64,000 nt of DNA. It comes from Cellulomonas wangleii (GTDB lineage Bacteria > Actinomycetota > Actinomycetes > Actinomycetales > Cellulomonadaceae). The DNA lies in the NCBI RefSeq assembly GCF_018388445.1, contig NZ_CP074405.1:2976001-3040000 (forward strand), written 5' to 3'. Position numbers and translations under genes: made by a program. Positions 1 to 9,061 of this stretch are shown piece after piece. Position 1 is the first letter of the stretch, and each line of letters starts with the position of its first letter. Under the pieces are notes generated by a model. The model saw nothing but the letters and a program-made list of their open reading frames with translations. It had not been told where the DNA came from and made no database searches.

Positions 1-1298
1 GGCGTGTAGTCAAAGAGCGCGGCGCGCTCCGGCGGGAAGAGGACGTCGGCGGGCGTGTGCGTGCCCGCCTCGAACTCCTCCCGGAAGTACTGGATGGCGC
101 TGGTCACCGGGCTGGTGGCACCGTCGCCGAGCGCGCAGAACGCGCGGCCCAGGATGTTGTCGCACAGGTCGAGCAGCAGGTCGATGTCCGCCGACGTGCC
201 CTGGCCCGCCTCGAGGCGGCCCATGATCTGCGCGAGCCAGAACGTGCCCTCGCGGCAGGGCGTGCACTTGCCGCAGGACTCGTGCTTGTAGAACTGGATC
301 CAGCGCGACACGGCCTTCACGACCGAGACCGTCTCGTCGAAGATCTGCAGCGCGCGGGTGCCGAGCATGGAGCCGGCCTTGCCGACCGACTCGTAGTCCA
401 GCGGCACGTCGAGGTGCTCCGCGGTGAAGATCGGCGTCGACGAGCCGCCCGGGGTCCAGAACTTCAGCTCGTGGCCCTCACGGACGCCGCCCGCCATCTC
501 CAGCAGCTCGCGCAGCGTGATGCCCAGCGGCGCCTCGTACTGGCCGGGCCGCGTGACGTGGCCGGACAGCGAGAACAGGCCGTGGCCCGCGGAGCGCTCG
601 GTGCCCATGGACGTGAACCAGTCGGCACCGCCGACGAGGATCCCCGGCACCGACGCCACGGACTCGACGTTGTTGACGACCGTGGGGCGCGCGTACAGGC
701 CCGCGACCGCGGGGAACGGCGGCTTCAGGCGCGGCTGGCCGCGCAGGCCCTCGAGCGAGTCGAGCAGCGCCGTCTCCTCGCCGCAGATGTACGCACCGGC
801 ACCCGCGTGGACCGTGATCTCCAGGTCGAAGCCCGACCCGAGGATGTCGGTGCCCAGGTAGCCGGCCGCGCGCGCCTCGCGCACGGCCTCGAGCAGGCGG
901 CGGTACACGTGCACGACCTCGCCGCGCACGTAGATGAACGCGTGGTGGCACCCGATGGCGTAGGACGTGATGATCACGCCCTCGATGAGCTCCTGCGGGC
1001 TCGCCATCATCAGCGGGATGTCCTTGCAGGTGCCCGGCTCGGACTCGTCGGCGTTGACCACGAGGTAGCGCGGCCCGCCGTCGGGTGCGGGCAGGAAGCC
1101 CCACTTCATGCCGGTGGGGAAGCCGGCGCCGCCGCGGCCGCGCAGGCCCGAGTCCTTCACCGTCGTCACGACGTCGGCCGGGGCCATGCCCAGCGCCCGA
1201 CGCAGACCGCGGTAGCCGCCGTCGGCCTCGTAGCGCTCGAGCTTCCACGACCGGTCCGCGTCCCAGTGCGCGGACAGCACGGGGGTCAGGGTCGTCAT
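1..1298 (-). CDS. nuoF: NADH-quinone oxidoreductase subunit F (C-terminus cut by window edge)
   Basis: NuoF is the NADH-oxidising, FMN- and 4Fe-4S-carrying subunit of the peripheral arm of complex I. The 432 residues visible include the NADH/FMN motif GRGGAGFPTG (about residues 54-63) and the N3 cluster motif ESCGKCTPC (Cys342, Cys345, Cys348), with a fourth cysteine in LGRAFCALGD near residue 388. The family is usually about 430-450 residues, so only a few residues are missing beyond base 1. The ATG at 1298 overlaps the TGA of nuoE (ATGA), which fixes the start and indicates translational coupling. nuoG and the membrane subunits are expected to the left of the window. Confidence 0.97.
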   Translation of the reverse strand, partial: MTTLTPVLSAHWDADRSWKLERYEADGGYRGLRRALGMAPADVVTTVKDSGLRGRGGAGFPTGMKWGFLPAPDGGPRYLVVNADESEPGTCKDIPLMMASPQELIEGVIITSYAIGCHHAFIYVRGEVVHVYRRLLEAVREARAAGYLGTDILGSGFDLEITVHAGAGAYICGEETALLDSLEGLRGQPRLKPPFPAVAGLYARPTVVNNVESVASVPGILVGGADWFTSMGTERSAGHGLFSLSGHVTRPGQYEAPLGITLRELLEMAGGVREGHELKFWTPGGSSTPIFTAEHLDVPLDYESVGKAGSMLGTRALQIFDETVSVVKAVSRWIQFYKHESCGKCTPCREGTFWLAQIMGRLEAGQGTSADIDLLLDLCDNILGRAFCALGDGATSPVTSAIQYFREEFEAGTHTPADVLFPPERAALFDYT

Positions 1299-2179
1299 CA
1301 CGACTCCTTCGCGTCGTCGGACTTCTGCTTGCGCTGCTCGCCGGCCGGCGAGACGTCGGCGGGCGTCGTCTCCGGGCGGTCGGCGCTCGACTGCGCCTCG
1401 CCCGCGTCCGGCTCGCCGTGCGTGGCGCCGGTGGCGGCGCTGCGCTCGTCCGCGTCGAACGGCGGGGCCGTCCAGCCGCGCTCCTTCGCCAGCAGCGTGC
1501 CGCGCAGCGTCGGCTCACCGGCGCCCACGCCCTCGTCGGCGCGGCCGTCGGGGAAGCCGGCCAGCACGCGGCTCATCTCCTTGAACGTGCAGACCGACGA
1601 CGCACCGCGGGTCGGCGCCACCGGCGCGCCCTCGACCAGCTTGTCGACGACCTCGACGGCGGAGGCCGGGGTCTGGTTGTCGAAGAACTCCCAGTTGACC
1701 ATCACCACCGGCGCGTAGTCGCACGCCGCGTTGCACTCGATGCGCTCGAGCGTGATCGCGCCGTCGTCCGTGGTCTCGTCGTGACCGATCCCGAGGTGCT
1801 CGCTGAGCTCCTCCCAGATCGCGTCGCCGCCCATGACCGCGCAGAGCGTGTTGGTGCACACGCCCACCGTGTACGTGCCGTTGGGGTGCCGCTTGTACTG
1901 CGTGTAGAACGTCGCGACGGCCGAGACCTCGGCGGTCGAGAGGCCGAGGGTCGCCGCGCAGAACGCGATGCCCCGCGGGCTGACGTAGCCGTCCTCCGAC
2001 TGCACCAGGTGCAGCATCGGCAGCAGCGCGGAGCGCGCCTGCGGGTAGCGGGCGATGATCTCCTGCGCGTCGGCCGTCAGCCGGGCGCGGGTCTGCTCGT
2101 CGTACCCCGTGGCGTGCCGCTCCCCCGGGGTCCGGCCGTGGTCGTGGGGCGCTGCCGCGCCCGCGTGCTCGACGGACAT
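1298..2179 (-). CDS. nuoE: NADH-quinone oxidoreductase subunit E
   Basis: This 293-residue protein is the 24-kDa-type subunit that carries the N1a 2Fe-2S cluster in the NADH dehydrogenase module. The thioredoxin-like ferredoxin domain shows the cluster ligands as C-x4-C (Cys108, Cys113) and C-x3-C (Cys149, Cys153). After about residue 200 a tail of roughly 90 residues follows; its first part (PTLRGTLLAKERGWTAPP) is ordered-looking and the last 55 residues are rich in Ala, Glu, Asp and Thr and probably disordered. E. coli NuoE lacks this tail. The start ATG at 2179 overlaps the nuoD stop, and the stop overlaps the nuoF start. Confidence 0.97.
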   Translation of the reverse strand: MSVEHAGAAAPHDHGRTPGERHATGYDEQTRARLTADAQEIIARYPQARSALLPMLHLVQSEDGYVSPRGIAFCAATLGLSTAEVSAVATFYTQYKRHPNGTYTVGVCTNTLCAVMGGDAIWEELSEHLGIGHDETTDDGAITLERIECNAACDYAPVVMVNWEFFDNQTPASAVEVVDKLVEGAPVAPTRGASSVCTFKEMSRVLAGFPDGRADEGVGAGEPTLRGTLLAKERGWTAPPFDADERSAATGATHGEPDAGEAQSSADRPETTPADVSPAGEQRKQKSDDAKES

Positions 2180-3531
2180 CAGCGGTCCACCCCTCCCAGC
2201 ACCGGGTCGATCGACGCCACGGCGACGACGACGTCGGCGATCTGCCCGCCCTCGCACATCATGGAGACCGCCTGCAGGTTGTTGAACGACGGGTCGCGGA
2301 AGTGCGCCCGGTACGGCTTGGTCCCGCCGTCGGAGACGAGGTGCACGCCCAGCTCGCCGCGCGGGTGCTCGACGGTCTGGAACACCTGCCCGGCCGGCAC
2401 GCGGAAGCCCTCGGTCACCAGCTTGAAGTGGTGGATGAGGGACTCCATCGAGGTGCCCATGATCTCGCGGATGTGGTCCAGCGAGTTGCCCATGCCGTCG
2501 GTGCCGATGGCCAGCTGCGCCGGCCACGCGATCTTCTTGTCCGCGACCATGACCGGCCCCGGCTCGGCGAGCCGCTCGAGGCACTGCTCGACGATCCGCA
2601 TCGACTGGTAGCACTCCTCGATCCGCACCAGCAGGCGGCCCCACGAGTCGGCCGCGTCGTTCGTCGGCACGTCGAAGTCGTAGGTCTCGTAGCCGCAGTA
2701 CGGGTCGGTCTTGCGCACGTCGTACGGCAGGCCGGTGGCACGCAGCAGGGGGCCGGTGACGCCCAGCGACATGCAGGCCGCCAGGCTCAGCACGCCGACG
2801 TCCTTCATGCGCGCCTGCAGGATCGGGTTCGCCAGCATGAGGTCCTCGAGCTGACGCATGTAGCCCCGGACCTTGCCCAGCGCCTCGCGCACGGAGTCGA
2901 TCGCGCCCGGGGGAACGTCCTGCGCGACGCCGCCGGGGCGGATGTACGCGTGGTTCATGCGCAGGCCGGAGATCAGCTCGAAGATCTTGAGGATCTCCTC
3001 GCGGGCCGTGAAGCCCAGGATCATGATCGTCGTGGCGCCCAGCTCGTTGCCGCCCGTGGCCAGGAACACCAGGTGCGACGAGATGCGGTTGAGCTCCATC
3101 ATCAGCACGCGGATGACCGACGCCCGCTCCGGGACGTCGTCCGTGATGCCCAGCAGCTTCTCCACGGCCAGGCAGTAGCCGGCCTCCTGGAACAACGGCG
3201 CGACGTAGTCCATCCGGGTGCAGAAGGTCACGCCCTGGGTCCAGGTGCGGAACTCCATGTTCTTCTCGATGCCCGTGTGGAGGTAGCCGATGCCGGCCCG
3301 GGCCTCGGTGACGGTCTCGCCGTCGATCTCGAGCATGAGCCGCAGCACGCCGTGGGTGGACGGGTGCTGGGGGCCCATGTTGACGACGATGCGCTCCTCG
3401 CCGAGGCGCGCGGCCTCCTCGGCGATGTCGGACCAGTCGCCGCCGGAGGCCTCGAACGAGGGCACACCCTCGGTCTCGGACAACGGGACGTGACGGGTCG
3501 CGTGGGGGGTCTGCGACGTGGGGGCGGTCAT
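2179..3531 (-). CDS. nuoD: NADH-quinone oxidoreductase subunit D
   Basis: NuoD (450 residues) is the 49-kDa subunit that together with NuoB forms the quinone-binding site of complex I. The hallmark [14 protein letters not shown] lies near residues 52-65, followed by the [13 protein letters not shown] segment, and the C-terminal sequence shows the expected [14 protein letters not shown] block. Length is slightly above the family norm because of about 45 extra N-terminal residues. The ATG at 3531 overlaps the nuoC stop codon (ATGA). In this organism the electron acceptor would be menaquinone, whose biosynthetic genes fill the next 15 kb. Confidence 0.98.
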   Translation of the reverse strand: MTAPTSQTPHATRHVPLSETEGVPSFEASGGDWSDIAEEAARLGEERIVVNMGPQHPSTHGVLRLMLEIDGETVTEARAGIGYLHTGIEKNMEFRTWTQGVTFCTRMDYVAPLFQEAGYCLAVEKLLGITDDVPERASVIRVLMMELNRISSHLVFLATGGNELGATTIMILGFTAREEILKIFELISGLRMNHAYIRPGGVAQDVPPGAIDSVREALGKVRGYMRQLEDLMLANPILQARMKDVGVLSLAACMSLGVTGPLLRATGLPYDVRKTDPYCGYETYDFDVPTNDAADSWGRLLVRIEECYQSMRIVEQCLERLAEPGPVMVADKKIAWPAQLAIGTDGMGNSLDHIREIMGTSMESLIHHFKLVTEGFRVPAGQVFQTVEHPRGELGVHLVSDGGTKPYRAHFRDPSFNNLQAVSMMCEGGQIADVVVAVASIDPVLGGVDR

Positions 3532-4481
3532 CAGCTGTACGACCTCCGCTGGTCCGGGGGCGGCACGGTGGCGCCCTTGTACTCGACCGGGATGCCGCCG
3601 AGGGGGTAGTCCTTGCGCTGGGGGTGGCCCGGCCAGTCGTCGGGCATCTCGATGCGCGCGAGCCCCGGGTGGCCGTCGAACACGATCCCGAAGAAGTCCC
3701 AGGTCTCGCGCTCGTGCCAGTCGTTGGCGGGGTACACCGCCGTGGTCGAGGGGATGTGCGGGTCGCCCTCGGCCACCGCGACCTCGAGCCGCAGCCGTCG
3801 CCCGTGGGTCACCGACGCCACGTGGTAGACGGCGTGCAGCTCACGTCCCGCGTCGTGCGGGAAGTGGACGCCCGACACCCCGAGCGACAGCTCGAAGCGC
3901 AGGTCCGGGTCGTCGCGCAGCGCCTGCACGACCTCGACGAGGTGCTCGCGCGCGATGTTCAGCGTGAGCTCGCCCCGGTCGACGACGACCGACTCGACGG
4001 CCGCCGCGTAGCCGGTGCCCGACTCGTCGAGCACCTCGGCCAGCACGTCGACGACCTCGTCGAACCAGCCGCCGTAGGGCCGCTCGCTGGGGCCGGGCAT
4101 CGCCACGGTCCGCACGAGGCCCCCGAAGCCGGAGGTGTCGCCGGTGCCCGCCACGCCGAACATGCCGGTGCGGACGTCGACGATGTCCAGCGGCGTGCGC
4201 GGCGCGGTCGTCGGGTCGGGGCCGGCGGGCAGGTTCTGGGAGCCGGCCTCGAGGGCCGCGGCGCTGGTGCGCTGCGTCCCGGCGGGGGCGGGCTCGCCCG
4301 GCTTGACCGCCGCGGAGGCGTCCGCCTTCTCGGCCGTCGGCTTGGTGCCCTCGGTGGGACGGTCGGCCGCGGGGGACGTGGCGTCCTCGCGCGGGGTCGA
4401 CGTCGCCTCGGGCTTCGTGCCCGTCGTCGGGTCGGTGCCCTCGGGCGTGCCCTCGGCGGGCGTCGTGCGCTCGTCGCTCAT
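3531..4481 (-). CDS. nuoC: NADH-quinone oxidoreductase subunit C with long disordered N-terminus
   Basis: This is the 30-kDa subunit of the complex I connecting module, here 316 residues. The conserved core starts around residue 97 and includes [17 protein letters not shown] and the C-terminal RKDYPLGG signature. The first ~95 residues are almost entirely Thr, Pro, Ala, Glu, Asp and Gly, without hydrophobic clusters, and look intrinsically disordered. The start at ATG 4481 is chosen because it overlaps the nuoB stop (ATGA); no start codon with a good ribosome site was found close to the core domain. The longer open frame upstream is only the antisense-like continuation inside nuoB. Confidence 0.95.
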   Translation of the reverse strand: MSDERTTPAEGTPEGTDPTTGTKPEATSTPREDATSPAADRPTEGTKPTAEKADASAAVKPGEPAPAGTQRTSAAALEAGSQNLPAGPDPTTAPRTPLDIVDVRTGMFGVAGTGDTSGFGGLVRTVAMPGPSERPYGGWFDEVVDVLAEVLDESGTGYAAAVESVVVDRGELTLNIAREHLVEVVQALRDDPDLRFELSLGVSGVHFPHDAGRELHAVYHVASVTHGRRLRLEVAVAEGDPHIPSTTAVYPANDWHERETWDFFGIVFDGHPGLARIEMPDDWPGHPQRKDYPLGGIPVEYKGATVPPPDQRRSYS

Positions 4482-5029
4482 CGCAGCAGTCCCGTCATGT
4501 GCGACGTCGGGGTCGCGGCCATCGCGGCCTCCTGCGCCTTGCGGGCGGCCTCCTGGCGGTTGACGCCGAGGGGCTCGTCCTGGATCTGCTGGTGCAGCGC
4601 GAGGATCGCGTGCAGCAGCATCTCGGGGCGCGGAGGACAGCCGGGCAGGTAGATGTCGACCGGGACGATGTGGTCGACGCCCTGCACGATCGCGTAGTTG
4701 TTGAACATGCCGCCGGAGGACGCGCAGACGCCCATCGACAGCACCCACTTGGGCCCCGCCATCTGGTCGTAGACCTGCCGCACCACGGGGGCCATCTTCT
4801 GGCTGACCCGGCCGGCGACGATCATGAGGTCGGACTGGCGCGGCGAGGCACGGAAGACCTCCATGCCGAGGCGCGAGATGTCGTACCGGCTGGTGCCGGC
4901 GGCCATCATCTCGATCGCGCAGCACGCGAGCCCGAACGTCACGGGCCACAGCGATGCCTTGCGGAAGTAGCCGACGAGGTCCTCGACCGTCGTCAGCAGG
5001 AAGCCCGAGGGCGCTTCCTCGATGCCCAT
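4478..5029 (-). CDS. nuoB: NADH-quinone oxidoreductase subunit B
   Basis: NuoB (183 residues) holds the terminal 4Fe-4S cluster N2 that reduces the quinone. The ligands are visible as the tandem pair in [11 protein letters not shown] (Cys36-Cys37), Cys102 in [10 protein letters not shown] and Cys131 in [10 protein letters not shown]. The C-terminal 30 residues ([14 protein letters not shown]) are a short Ala-rich helix typical of actinobacterial NuoB. The stop overlaps the nuoC start by 4 nt; a 60-bp spacer separates it from nuoA. Confidence 0.98.
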   Translation of the reverse strand: MGIEEAPSGFLLTTVEDLVGYFRKASLWPVTFGLACCAIEMMAAGTSRYDISRLGMEVFRASPRQSDLMIVAGRVSQKMAPVVRQVYDQMAGPKWVLSMGVCASSGGMFNNYAIVQGVDHIVPVDIYLPGCPPRPEMLLHAILALHQQIQDEPLGVNRQEAARKAQEAAMAATPTSHMTGLLR

Positions 5030-5089
5030 GTCAGCCCCTCCTCAGGGTCGGTCGGCTGCGCGTCGTGGCGGGTTCCGGGCGCTGCTGCA

Positions 5090-5452
5090 TCAGTCCCACT
5101 CCAGACCGCCGCGCTTCCACTCGTAGGCGAACGGCACCGTGATGATCAGCAGGAACGCCATCATGGCCACGAGGCCGTACGTCGCGAGCTCCGTGAAGCC
5201 GACGGCCCACGGGTAGAGGAAGACGACCTCGATGTCGAAGATGATGAAGGTCATCGCGACCAGGTAGTACTTGATCGGGAAGCGCCCGCCGCCGATGGCG
5301 TGGGGCGTCGGCTCGATGCCGCACTCGTACGCCTCGAGCTTGGCGCGGTTGTAGCGCTTCGGACCCAGGATCGCGCTCGCGCCGACACCACCCAGGGCGA
5401 GGACGGCCGCGATCCCGATCATCACCAGGAGCGGGATGTACGGGTTGCTCAT
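5090..5452 (-). CDS. nuoA: NADH-quinone oxidoreductase subunit A
   Basis: NuoA is a 120-residue integral membrane subunit of complex I with three predicted transmembrane helices (about residues 5-30, 62-82 and 90-112). The conserved loop YECGIEP (with the cysteine near residue 44 that lies close to the quinone site) and the FDIEVVFLYPWA motif are present. A strong ribosome-binding site, GAGGAGGA, precedes the ATG at 5452. It is the first nuo gene, 75 bp downstream of menJ with no obvious terminator between them, so the nuo operon is probably at least partly transcribed from the menJ promoter. Confidence 0.97.
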   Translation of the reverse strand: MSNPYIPLLVMIGIAAVLALGGVGASAILGPKRYNRAKLEAYECGIEPTPHAIGGGRFPIKYYLVAMTFIIFDIEVVFLYPWAVGFTELATYGLVAMMAFLLIITVPFAYEWKRGGLEWD

Positions 5453-5527
5453 CGAGCGGTCCTCCTCGTCGAAGACGCCGGTCCGGTGGGCCGGGCGGTG
5501 CGGGTACGGGTGCGGGGTGGGGCGGCG

Positions 5528-6859
5528 TCAGGCATCGGGCGCCAGCCGGGCGAGCGCGGCGATGACGCGGTCCACGACGTCGCCCCCTCGCGGTTCGTAG
5601 CAGTCGGCCAGCAGCTTGAGCACGAACTTCATCAGCAGCGGCCGGGGCAGACCGTACCGCGTGCAGACGTGCATCACCTGCGGGTGCTCGATGAGCCGCA
5701 CGAAGATCCGGCCGAGCGTGTAGTAGCCGCCCAGGTCGTCCTTCATGCGCTGCTGGTACGTGGCCAGCGACCGCTCGCGACCGGCGGCGGACCCGCGCGC
5801 GAGGCCCTGCGCGATCGCGTCGGCCGCCACGCGGCCGGCCTGCAGGCCGTACGCGATGCCCTCGCCGTTGAACGGGCTGACCATGCCGGCGGCGTCGCCC
5901 GCGAGCAGCAGCCCGTCGGCGTACAGCGGGCCGCGGTTGAAGCCCATGGGCAGCGCCGCACCGCGCACGGGCGCGGTCTGGTTCTCCGGGGTGAACTCCC
6001 ACTCGGCGGGGGCGTTCGCCATCCAGCGTGCGAACAGGTCCTTGTAGTCGACCTTCGTCGCGGCGGCCGTCGAGCTGACCGATCCCAGGCCGACGTTGGC
6101 GGTGCCGTCGCCGAGGGCGAAGATCCAGCCGTAGCCGGGCATGAGGTTGGACCGGCCGGGCGCGCCGTCCCACAGCTCGAGGTGCGACTCCATCCACGCG
6201 TCGTCGTGGCGCGGGGTGCGGAAGTACGTGCGCACCGCGACGCCCATCGGCCGGTCGTCGCGCTTGACGCGCCCGACGGCGGTGGCGAGCCGGGCGGAGA
6301 CGCCGTCGGCGGCGACCACGACGGGGGCGCGGTAGGTGACCTCGTCGCCCGCGTCGACCGTGCGGCGACCGTCGACGCCGACCGCCCGTGCCCGCACGCC
6401 CACGACGCGGCCCGTGCGCTCGTCGCGCACCGGGGCCGTCACGGACGTGCCCTCGAGCAGCTTCGCGCCGGCGGCGCGGGCGTGCTCGGCGAGGATCTGG
6501 TCGAAGGACGTGCGCGCCCGGGCCAGCCCGTAGGACGGGTAGCTCGAGAGCTCGGGCCACGGCAGCTCGAGCCGGTGGCCGCCGCCGATGACGCGCAGGC
6601 CCTTGTTGCGGATCCAGCCGTCCTGCTCGCGGATCGGCACGCCCATGCGGACGAGCTCGGCCACCGCGCGGGGCGTCAGCCCGTCGCCGCAGATCTTGTC
6701 GCGCGGGAAGGTCGCCTTCTCCAGCAGGAGGACGTCGAGGCCTGCGGCCGCGCAGTGGTACGCCGCGGAGGCACCGGCCGGACCGGCGCCGACGACGATG
6801 ACGTCCGCGTCATCGGTCGTTCCGTCCACCCTGGCCACCCCACTTGTGACGACGTTCAC
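5528..6859 (-). CDS. menJ: Geranylgeranyl-reductase-family flavoprotein, probable menaquinone reductase MenJ
   Basis: This 443-residue FAD-dependent oxidoreductase has the N-terminal dinucleotide-binding motif VVGAGPAGASAAYH (about residues 22-36), the family segment DKICGDGLTP (residues 54-63) and the second FAD motif LLLAGDAAGMVSPFNGEGI. The family includes archaeal geranylgeranyl reductases and mycobacterial MenJ, which saturates one isoprene unit of menaquinone. The position just upstream of nuoA and near menG, menF, menD, menC, menB, menE and menA supports the MenJ assignment over a chlorophyll- or lipid-type reductase. The start is GTG 6859, 16 nt downstream of a TACACT -10 box. No polyprenyl synthase gene, which often neighbours it, is present here. 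Confidence 0.88.
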   Translation of the reverse strand: MNVVTSGVARVDGTTDDADVIVVGAGPAGASAAYHCAAAGLDVLLLEKATFPRDKICGDGLTPRAVAELVRMGVPIREQDGWIRNKGLRVIGGGHRLELPWPELSSYPSYGLARARTSFDQILAEHARAAGAKLLEGTSVTAPVRDERTGRVVGVRARAVGVDGRRTVDAGDEVTYRAPVVVAADGVSARLATAVGRVKRDDRPMGVAVRTYFRTPRHDDAWMESHLELWDGAPGRSNLMPGYGWIFALGDGTANVGLGSVSSTAAATKVDYKDLFARWMANAPAEWEFTPENQTAPVRGAALPMGFNRGPLYADGLLLAGDAAGMVSPFNGEGIAYGLQAGRVAADAIAQGLARGSAAGRERSLATYQQRMKDDLGGYYTLGRIFVRLIEHPQVMHVCTRYGLPRPLLMKFVLKLLADCYEPRGGDVVDRVIAALARLAPDA

Positions 6860-7152
6860 GTGCGACTCCGGCGAGTGTAACCAGCCCCTCAGACGCTGTC
6901 TGCGAAGGGTTGGCTTACCTCAACAGCTCCCCGGGACGAAGGTCCCGGTGAGGCGCCCGGAGCAGCACCGACGACCTTCCGCGAGCGTGCCGCCGGGCCC
7001 GGACCGCGGCGGGAGGACCATCGTCACCGACGACGCGGACCCGCGCAGCGCGGGGCCGGCGCGCAGCGCACACCCGCCGACGCTCCCTCGCGGCGGCCGC
7101 GACGCGACGAGCGTCACACCGGGGGCGTCCCGGCCGCGTGCGGGCGGGTCCG
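6860..7152. other. Intergenic region between menG and menJ
   Basis: About 290 bp without a supportable gene. It holds the menJ promoter (6875-6880) and the partial inverted sequence TTGGCTTACCTCAA (6910-6923). The rest is GC-rich with short repeats of GCGCAGCGC character near 7043-7067. Open frames crossing it have no coding signature. Confidence 0.6.
6875..6880 (-). promoter_or_regulatory. -10 box of the menJ-nuo transcription unit
   Basis: On the minus strand GGTTACACT gives a -10 hexamer TACACT, 15 nt before the GTG of menJ. It lies in a local stretch of lower G+C. No good -35 hexamer is seen at 17 bp, so it may be an extended -10 promoter. It would drive menJ and probably nuoA-F. Confidence 0.5.
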
Positions 7153-7845
7153 TCAGGGGCGTCGGCCGCGGTGCAGCGCGACCACGCCGCCCGTGAGGTT
7201 GCGGTACGCGACCTGCTCCCAGCCGGCCGCGCGCACCAGCCGGCCCAGCTCGCGCTGGTCCGGCCACTCCCGGATGGACTCCGCGAGGTACACGTAGGCG
7301 TCCGGCTCCTTGGACACCGCGCGGGCCACCGGCGGCAGCGCGCGCATGAGGTAGTTCGTGTACACGGTGCGGAACGGCGCGAACGTCGGCTGCGAGAACT
7401 CGCACACCACCAGACGCCCGCCGGGCCGCGTCACCCGCAGCAGCTCACGCAGCGCCGCGTCGACGTCCGCCACGTTGCGCAGCCCGAACGACATGGTCAC
7501 GGCGTCGAACGACGCGTCGGCGAAGGGCAGGTGCAGCGCGTCGCCCGCCACGAACGGCAGGTCCGGGCGGCGACGGCGACCGACCCGCAGCATCCCGGTC
7601 GACAGGTCGCACGGCACCACGTGCACGCCGGCGTCGGCGAGCGGCTCGCTCGACGTGCCGGTGCCGGCCGCGAGGTCGAGGACCGTCTCGCCGCGCTGCG
7701 CGTCGAGCGCGGCGAGCGTGGCGCGACGCCACGCACGGTCCTGACCCAGGGAGATCACGTCGTTGGTGACGTCGTACCGGCGCGCGACGGCGTCGAACAT
7801 GGCGGCGACGTCGCGGGGGTCCTTGTCGAGGGCGGCGCGAGGCAT
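7153..7845 (-). CDS. menG: Demethylmenaquinone methyltransferase
   Basis: MenG (UbiE family, 230 residues) performs the last step of menaquinone synthesis, SAM-dependent C-methylation of demethylmenaquinone. Visible family signatures are [20 protein letters not shown] near the N-terminus, SAM motif [11 protein letters not shown], and the family-specific [25 protein letters not shown] block. The start is ATG 7845 ([10 protein letters not shown]), which matches the normal N-terminus; the open frame continues 35 codons further but with no homologous look. A weak GACCAT box sits exactly 6 nt upstream of the ATG (7852-7857), consistent with a leaderless start. It is divergent from the TRM11-like gene. 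Confidence 0.95.
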   Translation of the reverse strand: MPRAALDKDPRDVAAMFDAVARRYDVTNDVISLGQDRAWRRATLAALDAQRGETVLDLAAGTGTSSEPLADAGVHVVPCDLSTGMLRVGRRRRPDLPFVAGDALHLPFADASFDAVTMSFGLRNVADVDAALRELLRVTRPGGRLVVCEFSQPTFAPFRTVYTNYLMRALPPVARAVSKEPDAYVYLAESIREWPDQRELGRLVRAAGWEQVAYRNLTGGVVALHRGRRP

Positions 7846-7952
7846 GTGCCCATGGTCGCAGGTCGGCGCCCCGGTGCGCGCACCGTGCTCGGGTAGCGTG
7901 GACGCGGCGCCGCCGGCGGCGCCGCACGACCGACCCGGGGGCCTCACCACCC

Positions 7953-9002
7953 ATGCCGCAGTACGCGATCCTCGTCCAGCCCTCTGCCAACCGGGTGTAC
8001 TCCCGCAACGCCGCGCGCCTCACCCGCAACGAGCTCCTCGGGCTCGACGAGCTGCTGCTCGACGGGCGCCTGCGCGCCCTCGGCGGACCGGTGGAGCGCA
8101 CGATGGGCGGCGTCCCGTACCTCGTCGTCCCCGTCGCGGCACCGGAGCCCGAGGACCTGCGGGTCCTGGCGAACCTCTCCTCCCTGTTCGCGCTGTTCGA
8201 GCTGCGCGACGACGGCGCGCTCGTCCCCCTCGACCTCGAGCGGCTCGACCGCTACGACGACGACCTGCTGACGATCCTCAAGTACGTCGGCAAGACCAAC
8301 GAGCAGCTCACCCGCCTCCTGCTGAACCTCACGGCCGCGGCCGCCACGACCCGCGAGGGGTTCCTGGGCTCCCGGCTGCGGGTGCTCGACCCGATGTGCG
8401 GGCGCGGCACCACGCTGAACCAGGCGCTCATGTACGGGTGGGACGCGTACGGCGTCGACGTCGACCGGCGCGACGTCGAGGCGTACACGGCGTTCGCCGC
8501 CCGCTGGCTGCAGGACAAGCGGCTCAAGCACCGCTCGGGGTCGACGCGGCTGCGCGTCGCCGGGAAGACCCTGGGGCGGCGCACCACGTTCACGCTCGCG
8601 GCCGACAAGGAGCTGTTCCGGGCCGGCGACGTGCAGACGCTCGAGGTCACGCAGGGCGACACGCTCGATGTCGACCGCATGTACCGCGCCGGGTTCTTCG
8701 ACGTGGTCGTCGCCGACGCGCCGTACGGCATCCAGCACGGGTCGGTCACCGGGCCGCGCACGCCGTCGCGCGCACCGGGCGACCTGCTCGCCGACGCCCT
8801 GCCCGGCTGGGTCACGGTGCTGCGCCGCGGCGGCGCGCTCGGCCTGTCGTGGAACACCAAGGTGCTGCCGCGTCAGGACCTCGTCGCGATGCTCGTCGAC
8901 GCGGGCCTCGAGCCGCTGGACGGCGACCCGTTCCTCGACCTGGCGCACCGCGTCGACCAGGCGATCGACCGCGACGTGGTCGTCGCCCGCAAGCCGCGCT
9001 GA
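7953..9002 (+). CDS. TRM11/UPF0020-type SAM-dependent RNA methyltransferase
   Basis: The 349-residue protein has the SAM motif [15 protein letters not shown] (about residues 148-161) and the catalytic-loop motif DAPYG (about residue 255), the TRM11/Trm14 variant of the D/NPPY signature of N-methyltransferases. The first ~130 residues form a poorly conserved domain where TRM11 relatives have a THUMP-like substrate module; a clear THUMP motif is not visible. Likely substrate is a tRNA guanosine or adenosine, but this cannot be decided from sequence. A TAGCGT box at 7894-7899 may be its promoter, giving a leader of about 47 nt. The gene is single, between menG and menF. Confidence 0.75.
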   Translation: MPQYAILVQPSANRVYSRNAARLTRNELLGLDELLLDGRLRALGGPVERTMGGVPYLVVPVAAPEPEDLRVLANLSSLFALFELRDDGALVPLDLERLDRYDDDLLTILKYVGKTNEQLTRLLLNLTAAAATTREGFLGSRLRVLDPMCGRGTTLNQALMYGWDAYGVDVDRRDVEAYTAFAARWLQDKRLKHRSGSTRLRVAGKTLGRRTTFTLAADKELFRAGDVQTLEVTQGDTLDVDRMYRAGFFDVVVADAPYGIQHGSVTGPRTPSRAPGDLLADALPGWVTVLRRGGALGLSWNTKVLPRQDLVAMLVDAGLEPLDGDPFLDLAHRVDQAIDRDVVVARKPR

Positions 9003-9048
9003 GACGTGGGTCGCACCGCTCCGGGGCGAGCCCGCGGCGGTGAGGGCC

Positions 9049-9054
9049 TACCCT
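9049..9054 (+). promoter_or_regulatory. -10 box, leaderless menF promoter
   Basis: TACCCT lies 7 nt before the ATG of menF, and no Shine-Dalgarno sequence is present between them. This spacing places the transcription start at or next to the A of ATG, so the mRNA is probably leaderless. Confidence 0.55.
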
Positions 9055-9061
9055 GAACGCG

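Noticed and set aside
6920..7405. Gene on the minus strand between menG and menJ
   Set aside because: The translation is low-complexity and overlaps the 3' part of menG in another frame; no ribosome site or motif.
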